DNA from: Helopsaltes ochotensis
Lineage: Eukaryota > Chordata > Aves > Passeriformes > Locustellidae
NCBI GenBank assembly: GCA_013400155.1
Contig: VXBM01000419.1
Coordinates: 247,679 to 311,678 of the forward strand
DNA: 64,000 nucleotides
Reading direction: 5' to 3'
Numbering within the stretch: the stretch's first letter is position 1; every line of letters begins with the position of its first letter. Below are positions 23,958 to 35,590 of the stretch, one piece after another. The notes beneath the pieces were generated by a model. It had not been told where the DNA came from. It saw only the letters and a list, made by a program, of their open reading frames with translations, and searched no databases. Both the position numbers and the translations under genes were made by a program.

Positions 23958-25151
23958 TAAGATCCAGGCTCCTCATCCTTTTGCACTCGATAAAGCTGAA
24001 AGTGGTGGGACTTGGATGATGCTCACAATCCAGTCTGTGTTCCAAGCTGTAAAATGTCTTCTAATTTTATTTGTACTCGTTTGTAAATCAGGCTGTAATT
24101 ATGATACAGAACACATCCATTATCCTGTTGGAGAGAGATGCAAAGTATGGCTCAATGTAATGAATTAATAGATTTTTAAATTGCATTATAAAAAAATAGT
24201 GATCTTAGCCCTTGGAACAGATGACTGTAAGTTTTTGTGTTCGCGTGCGTGTGTGTATAATCAGGGCTAAATTAGAAAGAGATCCAATTAACACTTTAAA
24301 AGTTGCAATCTGTTTTTGCAAATGGCTCCACTCCTTGCAGAGGGATGGGGTGAGCGCAGCCCCCGGGCACCCCCAGGCACACACAGCTGCCCCAAGCTCC
24401 CGAGCACTTGTGGCATGATGGATCTGTGGGATAATTTTTCTTTATGAAGCCACTGATCCTGGATGTGACGATGTAGCCCAAGGTTGGTGTCCCAAGTGCC
24501 CCCACCCTGTTCAGCAGGGGACTTCTCCCAGCATGGCACACTCAGTGCTGTTCCAGGAGCAGGAGATGTCCTGGCCGTGACTCCTTGTTTTCCTAACGTG
24601 TCCAGTCTGTGATGGTGCTTGTGGAGCCAACCGCCGGAGTTGGGATGGCAGCTCCTGAGCGCGGGGATCTCGGCTTGGCCGCGGCAAAGCCGCGCGCGCT
24701 GGAGCCCGCGAGCTTAGCGGCTGGAAGTAACACCAGCTGACAGCCGGGTGGCAGGTTGTGCCTCGTGTAACTGCAACAGAGGCTGACAGGCGGCTCCTTC
24801 TCCTGCCTCTGCTTGCCACGGTCATCTGGGGTCAGCCCTGCTTCGCCTCCAGCACGGGGTGATCTCTGCTCAGCGCCCCATCTCCGTCTCCGCACGCCTG
24901 CGGGACCGCCCTGGTTTGTCCTTTGAAGGGCTGAGCCTTTTTACTGGGACACCCTGCGTTGTCCCCTTCTTCCAGCTGCACTGGGGGAAGCCTTAGGGAG
25001 GGAGGTGTGGGGAAGCTGTTGGGCTGCAGGTCTTCAGGAGCAGCAGGAGACCTGGTGGTGACCGGTTCTGAACGCTGCTCCTGGAAGTCTGTGCCCCAAC
25101 AGCACACAAGGACAGGCCCTTCTGTTCCCTGACCTGCCCGTGTCATTGCAG

Positions 25152-25250
25152 ACAGTGGCTGACTGTGTCCTCTATTACTACCTGACCAAGAAGAATGAGA
25201 ATTACAAGAACCTCGTGAGGAGGAACTACCGGCGGCGCGGGAAGAGCCAG
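25152..25250 (+). CDS. NCOR2: NCOR2 exon 7 of window (99 nt), end of SANT1/DAD
   Basis: It encodes TVADCVLYYYLTKKNENYKN then LVRRNYRRRGKSQ. By alignment the two Tyr codons at 25176-25181 match human Tyr470/Tyr471, and the Lys codons at 25188-25193 match Lys474/Lys475. Together with Lys449 these make up the inositol tetraphosphate pocket reported for the SMRT-HDAC3 structure, and all five are conserved here. Human has AEC and KSLVRRSYRRR where this has ADC and KNLVRRNYRRR. Acceptor tcattgcag at 25143-25151, donor CAG|gtaagagc. The exon is 33 whole codons, entering and leaving in phase 0. Confidence 0.98.
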
Positions 25251-28200
25251 GTAAGAGCTGGAGCAGCGTGTGGAAGCGTCACCTCTCAGGTTGGGCAAGG
25301 AGCTGCAGCACTTTCTCTGAACCTCCCAAATGCTGCTTTTCCCCCCTCCTCACATGGAGATCTGGCTTGCAGGCTGTGATGGGTTGTGGTTGTGTGTAAG
25401 CTCTGTGTAGCTTTTCAGAACGTGCTGTTTAATAGCAGTTGGTGTTTGTCCATCTCCATGCCACGGTATCTTTAAAAAAAATCAAATCCAAGATGCTTAA
25501 AGAAGGGAATGGAGTGACTGTGGAAAGCATGGCTGTGTGTCAGTAGCATGGGGCTGCCCTTGCAGGCTGAGCTCTGTGCTAGAACCTGTGCTAGGGGTCT
25601 GTGTCTCTCTCCCCTCTGAGATGGCAGCCCAGGTGCCAGTGGGGACACCCAGCTGGGGGCTGGGTGGGGGCCCTGCTTTGCAGAGCCTGCCCAAGGCTCT
25701 TCCCATAGGAAAAGGTGTGGGAGGAGAATGACTTGGGTGGCAGTGACTTCTGGTGGCATCTGAGCAGAGGCATATAAATCCATCTGAGGTGTCAAAGGGT
25801 GTCCAAGATCCCCGTGGGGCTGGCAGAGACCCTTAACCCTTTGTTTACAGGCAGAGCAGATTCCAGGGCACCATGAGGTGCCTGGGGGAAGGTGACTGAG
25901 TCAACCCTTACCATTTCCATGGCCAAGATACAAACCTAGACGTGACCCTGGCAGTGTTGCTGCTGATACCATGATACCCAGGAACAGATAAGTGCTAACC
26001 TTTTGGGAAGGTGCCTTGTCCCCATGAATGCTTTCAGCCGGAGGCAGGTCCTGCTGATGAATCCCCAGGTCCATGCAGTGAGTGATTATTCGTGTCACAA
26101 GGAGAGTGAGGTAGCCACAAAGGGGCTGTCTCCCCAGATAACGTGGGGATAAGGATGGAAAAACTGGCCTGGCCTGTGACACCACTGGCATCAGCAGATC
26201 TTCACGCTGCATGGCCATAAAAAGCAGCACTTGGGCCTAGATCCTGATCGGGAAGCAGATAGGTAGCCTCACTCCAATTTGATTTCTGCAGCATTAAGAC
26301 ATCAGAATAGCTAGCACATGACAAATGCCATGGACAGGGCCCAATTTTCCCTTCTTTTTTTTCAGAGGCATTAGAGATGGATAAAGCTCTATTAGATTAT
26401 CCAGTCCCTCTCCCAGCAAACACAGGGTGGTTCCCTCCAGTACATTTTTATAGTGTTTACCATGGTCTGTTTTGTTAGATCACAGCAACTAGAACATGAG
26501 GCCACATTTGTTTCTTGTTAGCGGTGAAGACATTTAGCACAGCTCATTCTGGTTTCAGTGTTAAATTGAGCCAGTGTGGAGAGTGAGAGGCTCTGCTCTG
26601 CATTTGCCTACCTACCCCAGCAGCCGCAGACCTGCCCATCCTGCACCCAGCAGGGACTGTTTGTGTTTTGGGTTTTGAAATGATCCAAAGCCCCGCTAGT
26701 TGCAGAATTTCCCACGATGCTTTCCACATGATCCAGCCTGAGCCAGTGGAGTTGTGTGCTGCCCTTTGGAGCCTTGTTCACTGCCAGCCTTTAGAAGCAG
26801 GGACTTGCTTCATCGCCTGTAGGACTGTTTTTGCAAGTAGGAATCTCACCAAAGGGAACAATTTACACCTCCCCTGGAGCAGACCTCAGCCAGAACATCG
26901 TTGATTTTGAAAGAGGAGCCCCCCCTGAGTCTGGGAGGAAGCGACACAGTGAATATTTCCCATTACTGTTGGATGCTCAGGTGGAAGGTGGGATGTTCAG
27001 ACAAGCTTTAAGAGCCAAGGACTGGCTGCATGATTCACAGTAGGAGAGAGGTGCAGAACAGCAGCTGCTGCATTCAGCCTGGAGCAGCTCTCCCACAGAA
27101 ATCTTTGGGGGTTTTGAAACTCACACTTTGTGCTGTGATACCTCTAGTATTTGCATCCATTTCCTGCAAGACTGCATGAGGGGAGTGCTGGAAGAGGCTG
27201 AGTGCAGGCTTGGGAAGGGCATGCTGCTGCTGAGGGGCTGGGTCTGTGCTGCAGAGGAAGGCTCTGCTGGGGAGAGACTCATTTTAGGGTGCCATTTCAA
27301 GGTAATAAAGGGACGAATATGTTGTTAAAAATCCTACCAGAAGCTGGTGGGAGCCGTTGAGGCATCTCCTTTGCATCTCTTCATGGAGCCAGGGTGTCCC
27401 TGCACAGACCATCATGGGAAAGGTCAGATACTGCAAACCTGGAGGGCTCCTGGTGATGGAAGGATGCTCCTGATGATATTTTGCTTAGTGAGGCTTTTCA
27501 GAAGCAGCTCAAATTCTGCCTGTGCTGCAGGAGTGCTCATTTGGGAGTAACCTGCCCCAAAAGCTCAGCCAGCACCCTGCTTGCTCCCAAGGGGTCCTGG
27601 ATTGTTTGGAAGCCTGTGCAGGTCCCTGCAGGTCTCGCATTCTGTTTTTCAAGTGGCCTGGTGAGGAGTGGGGACTGTGACTGAGGGGCAGCAGCACTGG
27701 GCTGGCACTGCCAGCTCTGCCATTACCTGCCCAGTCTCAGCAGCGAGAGATGGTGACAGGATGCAGGACAGAGGACACACAGGCACGTGCAGGGGGGAGA
27801 CAGAATCCTGGGCAGCCTTCCTACAGCACATGGAGGCATGGCATCGTGTTCCCAGCATTGCCTGTGCTCTGAGCACATATTTTCCTGCTGGTAAAGGTTC
27901 AAACAGTTAAACACCAAAAGCTGAGCTTTAATTAATTTAGAGGAGGGGAGGAGAGGTTGGTTTTTTGTATCAGATGAGAGGAGAGCGGATGAGGTCTGAT
28001 ACAAAGAGCATTTCAAGTGGCCCTATGCTGGTTTCTTGCTGCTTTTCTCACAGAGAGGTTGGTGGTCTTATTTGCTGTTGGAGGCTGCAGGGAGCTTGAG
28101 AGCGAAGGGGAGATAATTACACACAGAAAAAAAGCTCCTCTTTGTCAAGACTATCTTTGTGGCCTACTTATTAAAAGTCCATTAAAAAATAAGAATCCCA

Positions 28201-29064
28201 CTGCTCCCTGGCTGATGGTCCCCTGGCAAAGGATATTCCTCATAAAGCTGCTACTTACTGCTAAAAATCTCCTGCCAAGAGCAGGGACTTACATGATTCC
28301 ACTTCCAGTTTGTCAGAAAATGGAGCAGCCGCCCACTCCGAGGCAGGATGCTCCCAGCACTCCGCCTTCCATGGCACTGCTCCGTGGAAGGTACCCACAT
28401 CCAAGGGGTCACGATGCATAATATTGAGACTCCTGAGATTAAGATCTTTCTAAAATAATCCTCTGTGCTTGTGTATGAAAAGGCAATATAACCCTGTGAG
28501 GGGGGGAATTGACAGGAAGAGAAATAGCTTCCTCGTTGTCGTTTTCTCACTGAAAGAAAAAAAAAGGGGAATTTGTGCCATGGTAAAACAGTCTGATCCA
28601 ATAGTGTACAGTAATAAGCATAAATTTGCATGAGCTTGTAGTGACAAACCCTTGTGTGGATGTGTTCATACAACTCAGGGTCTGTGGCAGTTGTTCTTCA
28701 GGGCATTTCAGTGTCTCTCTGTGAAACCTCTAAATTCTATAGAAGGCACACCAAAATTGACCGTGTGCTTCACTCTTTGGGAAGCTGTTTTGCTTTGGGC
28801 TTTGGGAACACAAGTGTTGGGCTGAAACCACGCTGGAAGGAAAGTGACTCTACTTCAACATAATTATTCCATTTGGAGTGTGAGATTTTTATTCCAGAGT
28901 AAATTTGCATTGATTTTGGAGTAACATTGCCCTTGTGGTAGTGGAGCAGCTGCAGCATGCCAGATATGCTCCCTGCCAGTGAATTCCTTGGGGGGGAAAA
29001 AGCCATTGTGTTCCACACACTGCTGGGATGGGCAGGTGGGCGCCCATTCCACCAGGGAGAGTGG

Positions 29065-29300
29065 GTCAGTCTGTCAGGGGGAGAACGATGGTCAGTCTGT
29101 CGGCAGCGGGACCATGGTCAGTCTGTCAGCAGGAGGATGGTGGGTCAGTCTGTCAGGGGAAGGACAATAGTCAGTCTGTCAGGGGGAGGATGATGCTCAG
29201 TCTGTCGGCAGCGGGACCGTGGGTCAGTCTGTCGGCAGTGGGACGATGGTCAGTCTGTCGGCAGTGGATTGATGGTCAGTCTGTCGGCAGTGGGACCACG
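29065..29300. repeat. Minisatellite, nine copies of a 26-27 bp unit
   Basis: Each unit starts with GTCAGTCTGTC (CTCAGTCTGTC in the sixth). Unit starts are at 29065, 29091, 29117, 29144, 29170, 29196, 29223, 29249 and 29275, so spacing is 26 or 27 bp. Two unit families can be told apart after the shared word: one continues AGGGG/AGCAGG (units 1, 3, 4, 5), the other GGCAG(C/T)GG (units 2, 6, 7, 8, 9). Because 26 is not a multiple of three it does not encode a protein repeat. Confidence 0.96.
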
Positions 29301-29620
29301 GGCGGCTGGAGGAGCCGCCTGCCCGCCCTGGGGATGACTCAGAGGGGATGAAGTCACGGTGCAGGGACGCAGCCGCCGGACGGAGCGTCACGCCAGCCCC
29401 TCGCACTGCTGTCAGCCAGCGCTCACGTATTCGCTGGCCCGAGGGCTGTGCCTTAGTGCCGACACTTTCGAGGACTCGCTCCGTGGCCCCCGCGGGAGCG
29501 GAGCCGCCCGGAGCCCCCTTCCTCGGCCGAGAGCGGTGCCAGAGCCGTGCCGGCAGGGCGGGGACCCGCGGGGTGACCCGGCCGGGCGGCCGGTGCGGTC
29601 CCCTGCCGGGCCCGACAGCC
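29290..29620. promoter_or_regulatory. CpG-rich segment next to minisatellite
   Basis: CpG dinucleotides become dense directly after the last minisatellite unit and thin out by about 29620. No recognisable start site, and donor-like sites within it are weak. Regulatory role is possible only. Confidence 0.3.
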
Positions 29621-32600
29621 TTTCCCAGGCCCACCCTCTTCTTCCCTGTCCCCTGCCAAAACCCAAATCGAATTATCCGTCCCGCCGTCTGTCCCGCCCT
29701 CCCCAAACACAAACCATTCCCCTCTCCAACGTGGATAAACAGCCCCAACCCAGATTTTTATAAACAGCCCGCTTACTTTTTTGGCAGAAGCACCGTCCCA
29801 GCAGGATCTGGCCAGGTTTGATATCGCATGGGTCCTGGAGCATTAAGAAAAACCTGGCCAAGCAGGTTTCCCTGGCCATCAGGAGCCCTGTCACACTAGC
29901 AGGGGCTGGCAGGGTTGGGGATTCCAGATTGTGCCTGCCCAGCACTCCAGGGCCCCCTGCACCCTGTCCCCAGTGCAGGAGCAGATCTCCTGCCATGCTC
30001 CAGCCTTGCCACTGCCTCTCCTCCCTCCCCAGGGATCAGATCCAGAGCTCGGCAAACTATTCTAACTCTGTAAATTGTGCAAGTGCTCCCACTGCGGTAA
30101 CCACAGCAGCTGATGAGAGGAAGGATACTTGTTTCTGGGAACCATTTGATCTTCATCAGTCCAGGGAGCAGCTCCTCATTAGTGATAAAGGGTTTGACAA
30201 CTTCTCTTCCAGACGCAGGGAAATACTTGTCACAAAATCCTGGTTTAATCATGCAGCACGTCATACAGACACAGCCCTGGATGTGGCCAGTAAACTTTGT
30301 GCCACGAATAGCCAAGAAATTATTCTACAGGCACTTAAAGCTGTGCTGACTGGGGCATTGTATCTAAAACAGCACTGAAATTATCAGTGGATGAGCAGGG
30401 GCGGGTTGTGATGGAGATTGCCTGATTGGGAATCATGCCAGGGGTGTCAGTACTGGGGCATGGGTTCATCTTCTGCAAGTGGAATGTCATTGCTGGGATA
30501 TAAAAGGGCTTGAATTTGGCTCATTTTCTGGAGAAATCTGCAGTGTGATAGGGCTGCTGATGGCCCAGGAAATCAGGCTGAGGCTGCAGGACCAATGAGA
30601 AGTTAAACTTGGTCAGACCCTGTGATCCTGGTCCTGCTCAAGCGTGGCCTCAACAGGAAGAAACATCTCACAGAGTGTTTGTCCCCTGGGTGCTCAGTGC
30701 AGGCTGTCACTCTTTAAACCTGTGGTCACCAGAGAGATTTATGTCAGGATGCCTGTCCAGGAGGTGAATGAGGTGTGAGACACAGGGATGCTCGAGTTGA
30801 GATCGATTCTGTAACCCTCCCTCGGCACCTGTTCTTTCAGTCTGGACTCCCGTTGCTCCCCCAGGTGTGCCCTGTAAGGTCCATCATGCCTGTTCCCCCA
30901 TCTCAGGGGTGCAGCAGCTTTCTCCAAGCCCTGCCGCCCCTCCAGGCAGCACAATCGGGCAAAGACAATGGAAACTTGCATTCCTGAAATCCCAGCTGCA
31001 GTTTTGGGGGTGATTTAATGAGAACGACATGGCCATATTTGGGAAAAGAATCAGAGGATGCGTTACCACAGGAGGGTGTCTGCTTGGTCCCCAGGTCCCC
31101 ACGTGGGCTGGTGACAGTGCAGGGACAGCAGGGAGGCTCAGAACAGGGACAGGCATCAGCAGGCAGGGACAAACATCCTCTTTCCTCAGGGGTAGCAGTG
31201 GCACAGGCTGCTGATGGATCCTTTGGCCCTCACAGAGGGGCTCTGCAGGTAGCAATATCACAAAACAGTGACTTCAGTGAGGTGACCCCCGTTCCAGCTG
31301 GCCCCCAGGTTGGGACTGGTGTTCCTCCAGCAGCAGGTGGATGTGTCCCCCCAGCGAGTGCTCCACCACGCCCCTGCCCACGTGAGTACTCCTGGGGCAG
31401 GGTTTGGGATCCGGGCTGGGCATTCCTGATCCCAGCGAGGGACCTGCAGCATCTTCACTGCAGAGCACAAAAGCGGTTGGGTTTTGGGATGAGTTGTTTT
31501 ATCTATTGTTGTGATCCAGGTTCGACTGGGAATGGATGGGAAATAGGTCATGTCATTGCTAACTTGCTTTCTAAAGCAGGCATGGCTGAAAATCCCAAAA
31601 ATCTACTTCTGCAAGGATACAGGGCTTGCTTTGCCCCTGGTTGTTTGTGGCATGTGCGGATGCTGCTCTGCACCCCACAAACTGCTGACCTGGCACCTTC
31701 CTCTGTTGGCAGGGCTTGGGGAGGGGTCAGCGTGTGGCCAGGGGCCTGCGAGCAGAGGGGAGCAGGGTAAAGCAAACCACAGGGAAGAGAAAACACGTGT
31801 TCCCTGCCTGGGACAGAGCGGGGGCTCATCTCCACTGCTTCCAAACGTTATGCTCTCTTCCCTTCGGGTCATTTTTCCCTTCACAAGCAATCAAATCACT
31901 TTTTAAAAAACTCAGCAGCGACCCAGAAAAGAAACATTTCCTCTTATGGAAAAGCCCTCAGTGGTTCAAGGAAGAATCTGGTGAGCAGGGTCCTGTAAAA
32001 AAATCACTTCAGTGCTTCCGTGGCATCACAGAGCGAGCAGTGGGGAGGAGGCAGTGCCAGCTGGGCTGGGCTGAGCCACATGGGGCCCTGCCTGAACGGT
32101 TCCTGTGCCCAGCAGGCTCCCAGTGCTGCCCAAGATGAGCCCACGCTCAGGTGAGTGCACCCTGTGGTCTGGTGAGCGGTGCAGGGTCCAGCATCCTCCA
32201 GTCCCACCAGCAGCCCCTCTGCTCACCCCTGACATGCTGTGTGTGCCCAGGACCCTGCTTGCTCCAGGACCAGCAGCCTGGAAGATGGCACAGGGCTTTC
32301 CCAGGGCATGGCAGGACAGCCTGGCTGCAGCTGCCAGTGCTTTGCTGCTGGCACTGGCCGTGTTTGGTGGCCTGTGGTGCCCAAGAGCTGTGCTGGTGAG
32401 TGTCCACGTCTCCTGGGACCCTGGGCACAGCCTCGGTATTCTCCATCCCTGCCATGTGACCAATGTGTGTTGCAGGGTTGTTTGCTGGTGGAGGAGCAGC
32501 CCAGCTCAGGGCTGTCACAGTTTGAGCTGCACCGAGCAATCCCCGTGCTCTCTATCATTCTTATGAAATCTGAGCCTGGCCTTTTGATTTTTTGGAGCTG

Positions 32601-34699
32601 CTTCCACAGCCAGCAGCATCCAACCCAGCCCTGGGACACAAGCAATCAAAGCCGAGTTGCCGGCAGACATTCCTCTTCCTGCCCTTGTTGTTTTGGCAGC
32701 GGCTTGTTTTGCTTTGTGGTTTCTCCCATGAGCGGAGGGTGCCGCGCGTGGTCGTGAGAAGCCAGGCTGGTGGCGGTGGGTGGCAGCGGGGCCTGAGGCG
32801 TTCCAGACCATTGGAGCAGGAGCTCCAGGCCCTGGGAGAGTCGCTTACATGACACACACGTGTGTTTCTGAGCCATCCTCCCTGTGCTGTGCATCCAGCC
32901 TGCCTCAGGAGGCGGTAGGGACATGTGGGGAGCGGTGTTGGCAGTGGCTGTGCAATACCAAACCTCAGAGCTGGGTGCTTCTGCCTCTGCTGTGGCATTG
33001 GCAAGGAAGGAAATTCCATGGGCACTTTGGGTGCCTGGGCAGTGTGATGGCCAGCGGGGAGGCTGGTGCTGAGGGTGCTCTGTGGCCAAGTCCCTGCTCT
33101 GTCTCGCTCTGGTGTGACCTGCCAGAGGAAGAGCTTGAAAGACAGATGTGGGTGGCAGAGAGAGGATGCTCCTGAGCTACAGCTGCATGGTGCCAGCCCT
33201 GTCTGGTCCTGGAAAAGATGCCCTGAACAGAATCTGTGGGGCTGGGGAGGGGGCATAAGAGCCAAGTGCCAAATGCTGCTGGCTGTGCTGCACAGAGCTC
33301 GGAGCATCCTGCCCCGTGGTGCCAGTTCCGGACCCTGTGGGATATTCAGGGTGATGCCAGCAGGCAGCCGTGCGTGCCCACGGCCATGGCAGCTGTGCTG
33401 GGACTCCTGGAGAAGCAGCAAAGCAAACCCCAGGCGTTCCTGGCCAGCGCAGCGTTGGCCTTTTGTCTTCAGCTTATCTCGAGCTGGTTTTAATTTGCAA
33501 CTCCCTGATTGCGTGCAATGACCTTGGCCTGAGCCTGCTCCGCAGCTGAGTGCCCTGGAGAACATCATAAATGCCATTGATCTGAAGTCACAGGCTGGAG
33601 AAGTGAAGAGCTGGTGCCCTGCACGTGGGAGAGGCGGCAGAGCCGAGTGGGTGCTCCCGGCTGCCAGAGGGTATGGGACTCGCACTGGTGGGATGCAGCT
33701 CCCTCCAAAGTCCCTGTCAAGACAGGCTCTGGTGTGACATGCTGGGGAGAGGGTTGGCACATGTCCCTGCGCTGCCGCAGTGAGACTGTGGCAAGGGTGC
33801 AGAGCCGCCTTTAAACAAAAACCCGGAGCTCGCTGCCTGCAGTAGCTGGGAATGAGCTTGAGTGGCACCAAAACCATGTGCCTTGCAGCTCAGCCTGGCG
33901 TGCACAGCCCCCTCTGCACCAGGGTGTACAGGCTTGCTCCCTCCTGATTTAAGGAACGAACAGGAGCTGGTGGTTCCATCTCCTGTAAGAGCCCAGGGCA
34001 CCGTAATGATGGCAGGGGAGATGATGCATCTGCTAGCAACCAAATGGCATCCCCCGTGCAGCCAATCTGGCCTCGAAACCTGGTGTGGGAGAGAGGAGAT
34101 GCCAGCCTCAGTGGCACTTGAGCTCGGGGACAGGCTGTCTCTGAGTGCCAGCACCATGACCCAGTTCCCCACTAGCATATCCAGCAGCAAGTGGTGTAGT
34201 TGGGGTGGCAGGAGCTGGTAGTTCTGATTCAGGAACTGGACTGCCAGGGATGAGCTCATTCCTGCTGGCAAAAGTGGTGTTTTGGTGCATGTTTTGAGAG
34301 TGCTGTGGCACAAGGAGTGAGGAGGGGGGCTGGAGGAGGGCGTGGGTGCCTCAGTTGCAAGGTGCACGGTCCCAGTGGTTAACGCTGGGGTGTCCTATGG
34401 GCAACAAGGGAGGTCCCCTGTTCTTGGTCCCCTGCCACAGCCTGGGGCATCTCGCCGCAAAGGGGACGGGGAAGGCAGCAGCGGTCGCTTTCTGGAGGCT
34501 TGCAAGTTTGGAAAATAAATAGCCCTGCACTGTAGGTTAAGCTTGGCATCCTGGCGGATTAATCACGCAGGCTGCAGCCGGCACTGAGAGCCCCGGTGAC
34601 GAGAGCTGTGGTTTATAGATGATGATTCATCGCTCGACTTAGAGCGACCACGTTATTCCAGCAGATTGCAAAATCATAAGAGGAATGTTGTGGTTAGTT

Positions 34700-35590
34700 T
34701 ACGGCTTAACTATGCAAATCGTCAGGAAGCCTTCAGAGCCGGAGAACGTAAGGCACAGCGCGCCCGGATGGCTGGGCGGTGAGCAGGGGCCGGGAGCTGG
34801 CGATGGGGCTGTCGGGGACCGGCCGCCCGCGGGAGCCGGGGAGCGGGGAGGTGAGTGATCCGGGGGGATGAGGGGCCGGAGCTCCCGGGGACAGAGCGAG
34901 CGGGGCGCTTCGGAGGCGAGGGACGCGCTGCCGGCCGCCACAAGGGGCTTTTCTGGCCGGTTTCACCGCCTCCCTGCCACAGGCTCAGGCGTCTCCGGCG
35001 GGGCTGGGGAGGGCAAAGGTGGGGAGCCGCTTCCCCCACCTCCTCCTGCCCTCTCGTCCCGCTTCCAGCAGCAGGCAGTGCCTCGGCAGAGGAAGTAAAC
35101 AGAGTGGGAGGAGCTGCACCTCTTCCTCGCCAGGGCTCTCTCCCAGCGAGTCCCGCTGTCAGGACGCGCAGCCACTCGGTCCCTTCTCAGCAGGGTCAGC
35201 GTTCCCCCGTCCGGCTCCTAACCTGGCAGCCGGAGTGCCCCCAAAATGCGCTTGGAGACGGAGCTTTTTGGCAGCCGAGCCGTGCCCAGAGGAGCCGGGC
35301 GAGCCGTGCCGGTCCGGCCGGGAGCCGGGCGCTGCCGGAGCCCGTGTGCCTGCGGCGGGCCCCGGGAACGCGCTGTTCTCGGGAGAGCTGGCAGCGCTCT
35401 GCGCCGCTCCAGCTGCTCCGGGCCCGCCGGGACTTGGGGGCAGAGGTGAGCAGGTGTTTGTAATTACGGAGCTGCTCCGGCCGCAGCGCAGGGAGCGGAG
35501 GAGGCCGCCTGTCCCCGCCGGACTCGGGGCAGGGTCGGCCTCTCGCTCACGCGTCCCGTGTCCGATTTTGTCCTGGGGCCTTTTTAAATA
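34700..35590. promoter_or_regulatory. NCOR2: Intronic CpG island, possible internal promoter
   Basis: About 900 bp of very CpG-dense DNA, the densest in the 13.8-kb intron. It holds two strong + strand splice-donor sequences, GAG|gtgagtga at 34851 and GAG|gtgagcag at 35446. Such islands inside genes often mark internal promoters; that is general knowledge, and a promoter here is inference. The DNA just upstream (34520-34730) is AT-richer and has several TAAT/TTTATAG-like words. Confidence 0.4.
34803..34850 (+). other. NCOR2: Candidate alternative first coding exon of NCOR2
   Basis: An ATG at 34803 has G at -3 and G at +4, a strong start context. It is followed by 16 codons (MGLSGTGRPREPGSGE) and then a consensus donor, gtgagt, at 34851. 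The reading frame leaves in phase 0, as needed to join exon 8 at 39096. A TAA in the same frame lies at 34749-34751, so the ATG would be the first in frame for a start inside the island. A four-codon upstream frame (34768-34782) precedes it. No transcript evidence is available, and chance is quite possible. Confidence 0.22.

Larger units (their letters stand above)
22952..25151 (+). other. NCOR2: NCOR2 intron (2.2 kb)
   Basis: No exon is recognised. There is a CpG-rich stretch at about 22990-23350, (TGC)5 at 23941-23957, an AT-rich block at about 24030-24320, and a second CpG-rich patch at about 24640-24720. A minus-strand frame of 392 codons (22522-23700) spans coding exon 6 and the CpG-rich stretch. 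It has no family resemblance and is a composition artefact. Confidence 0.86.

Noticed and set aside
32561..33877. 438-codon open frame on the minus strand
   Set aside because: Long only because the intron is GC-rich. No domain pattern, no codon bias like the true exons, and no splice or promoter context.
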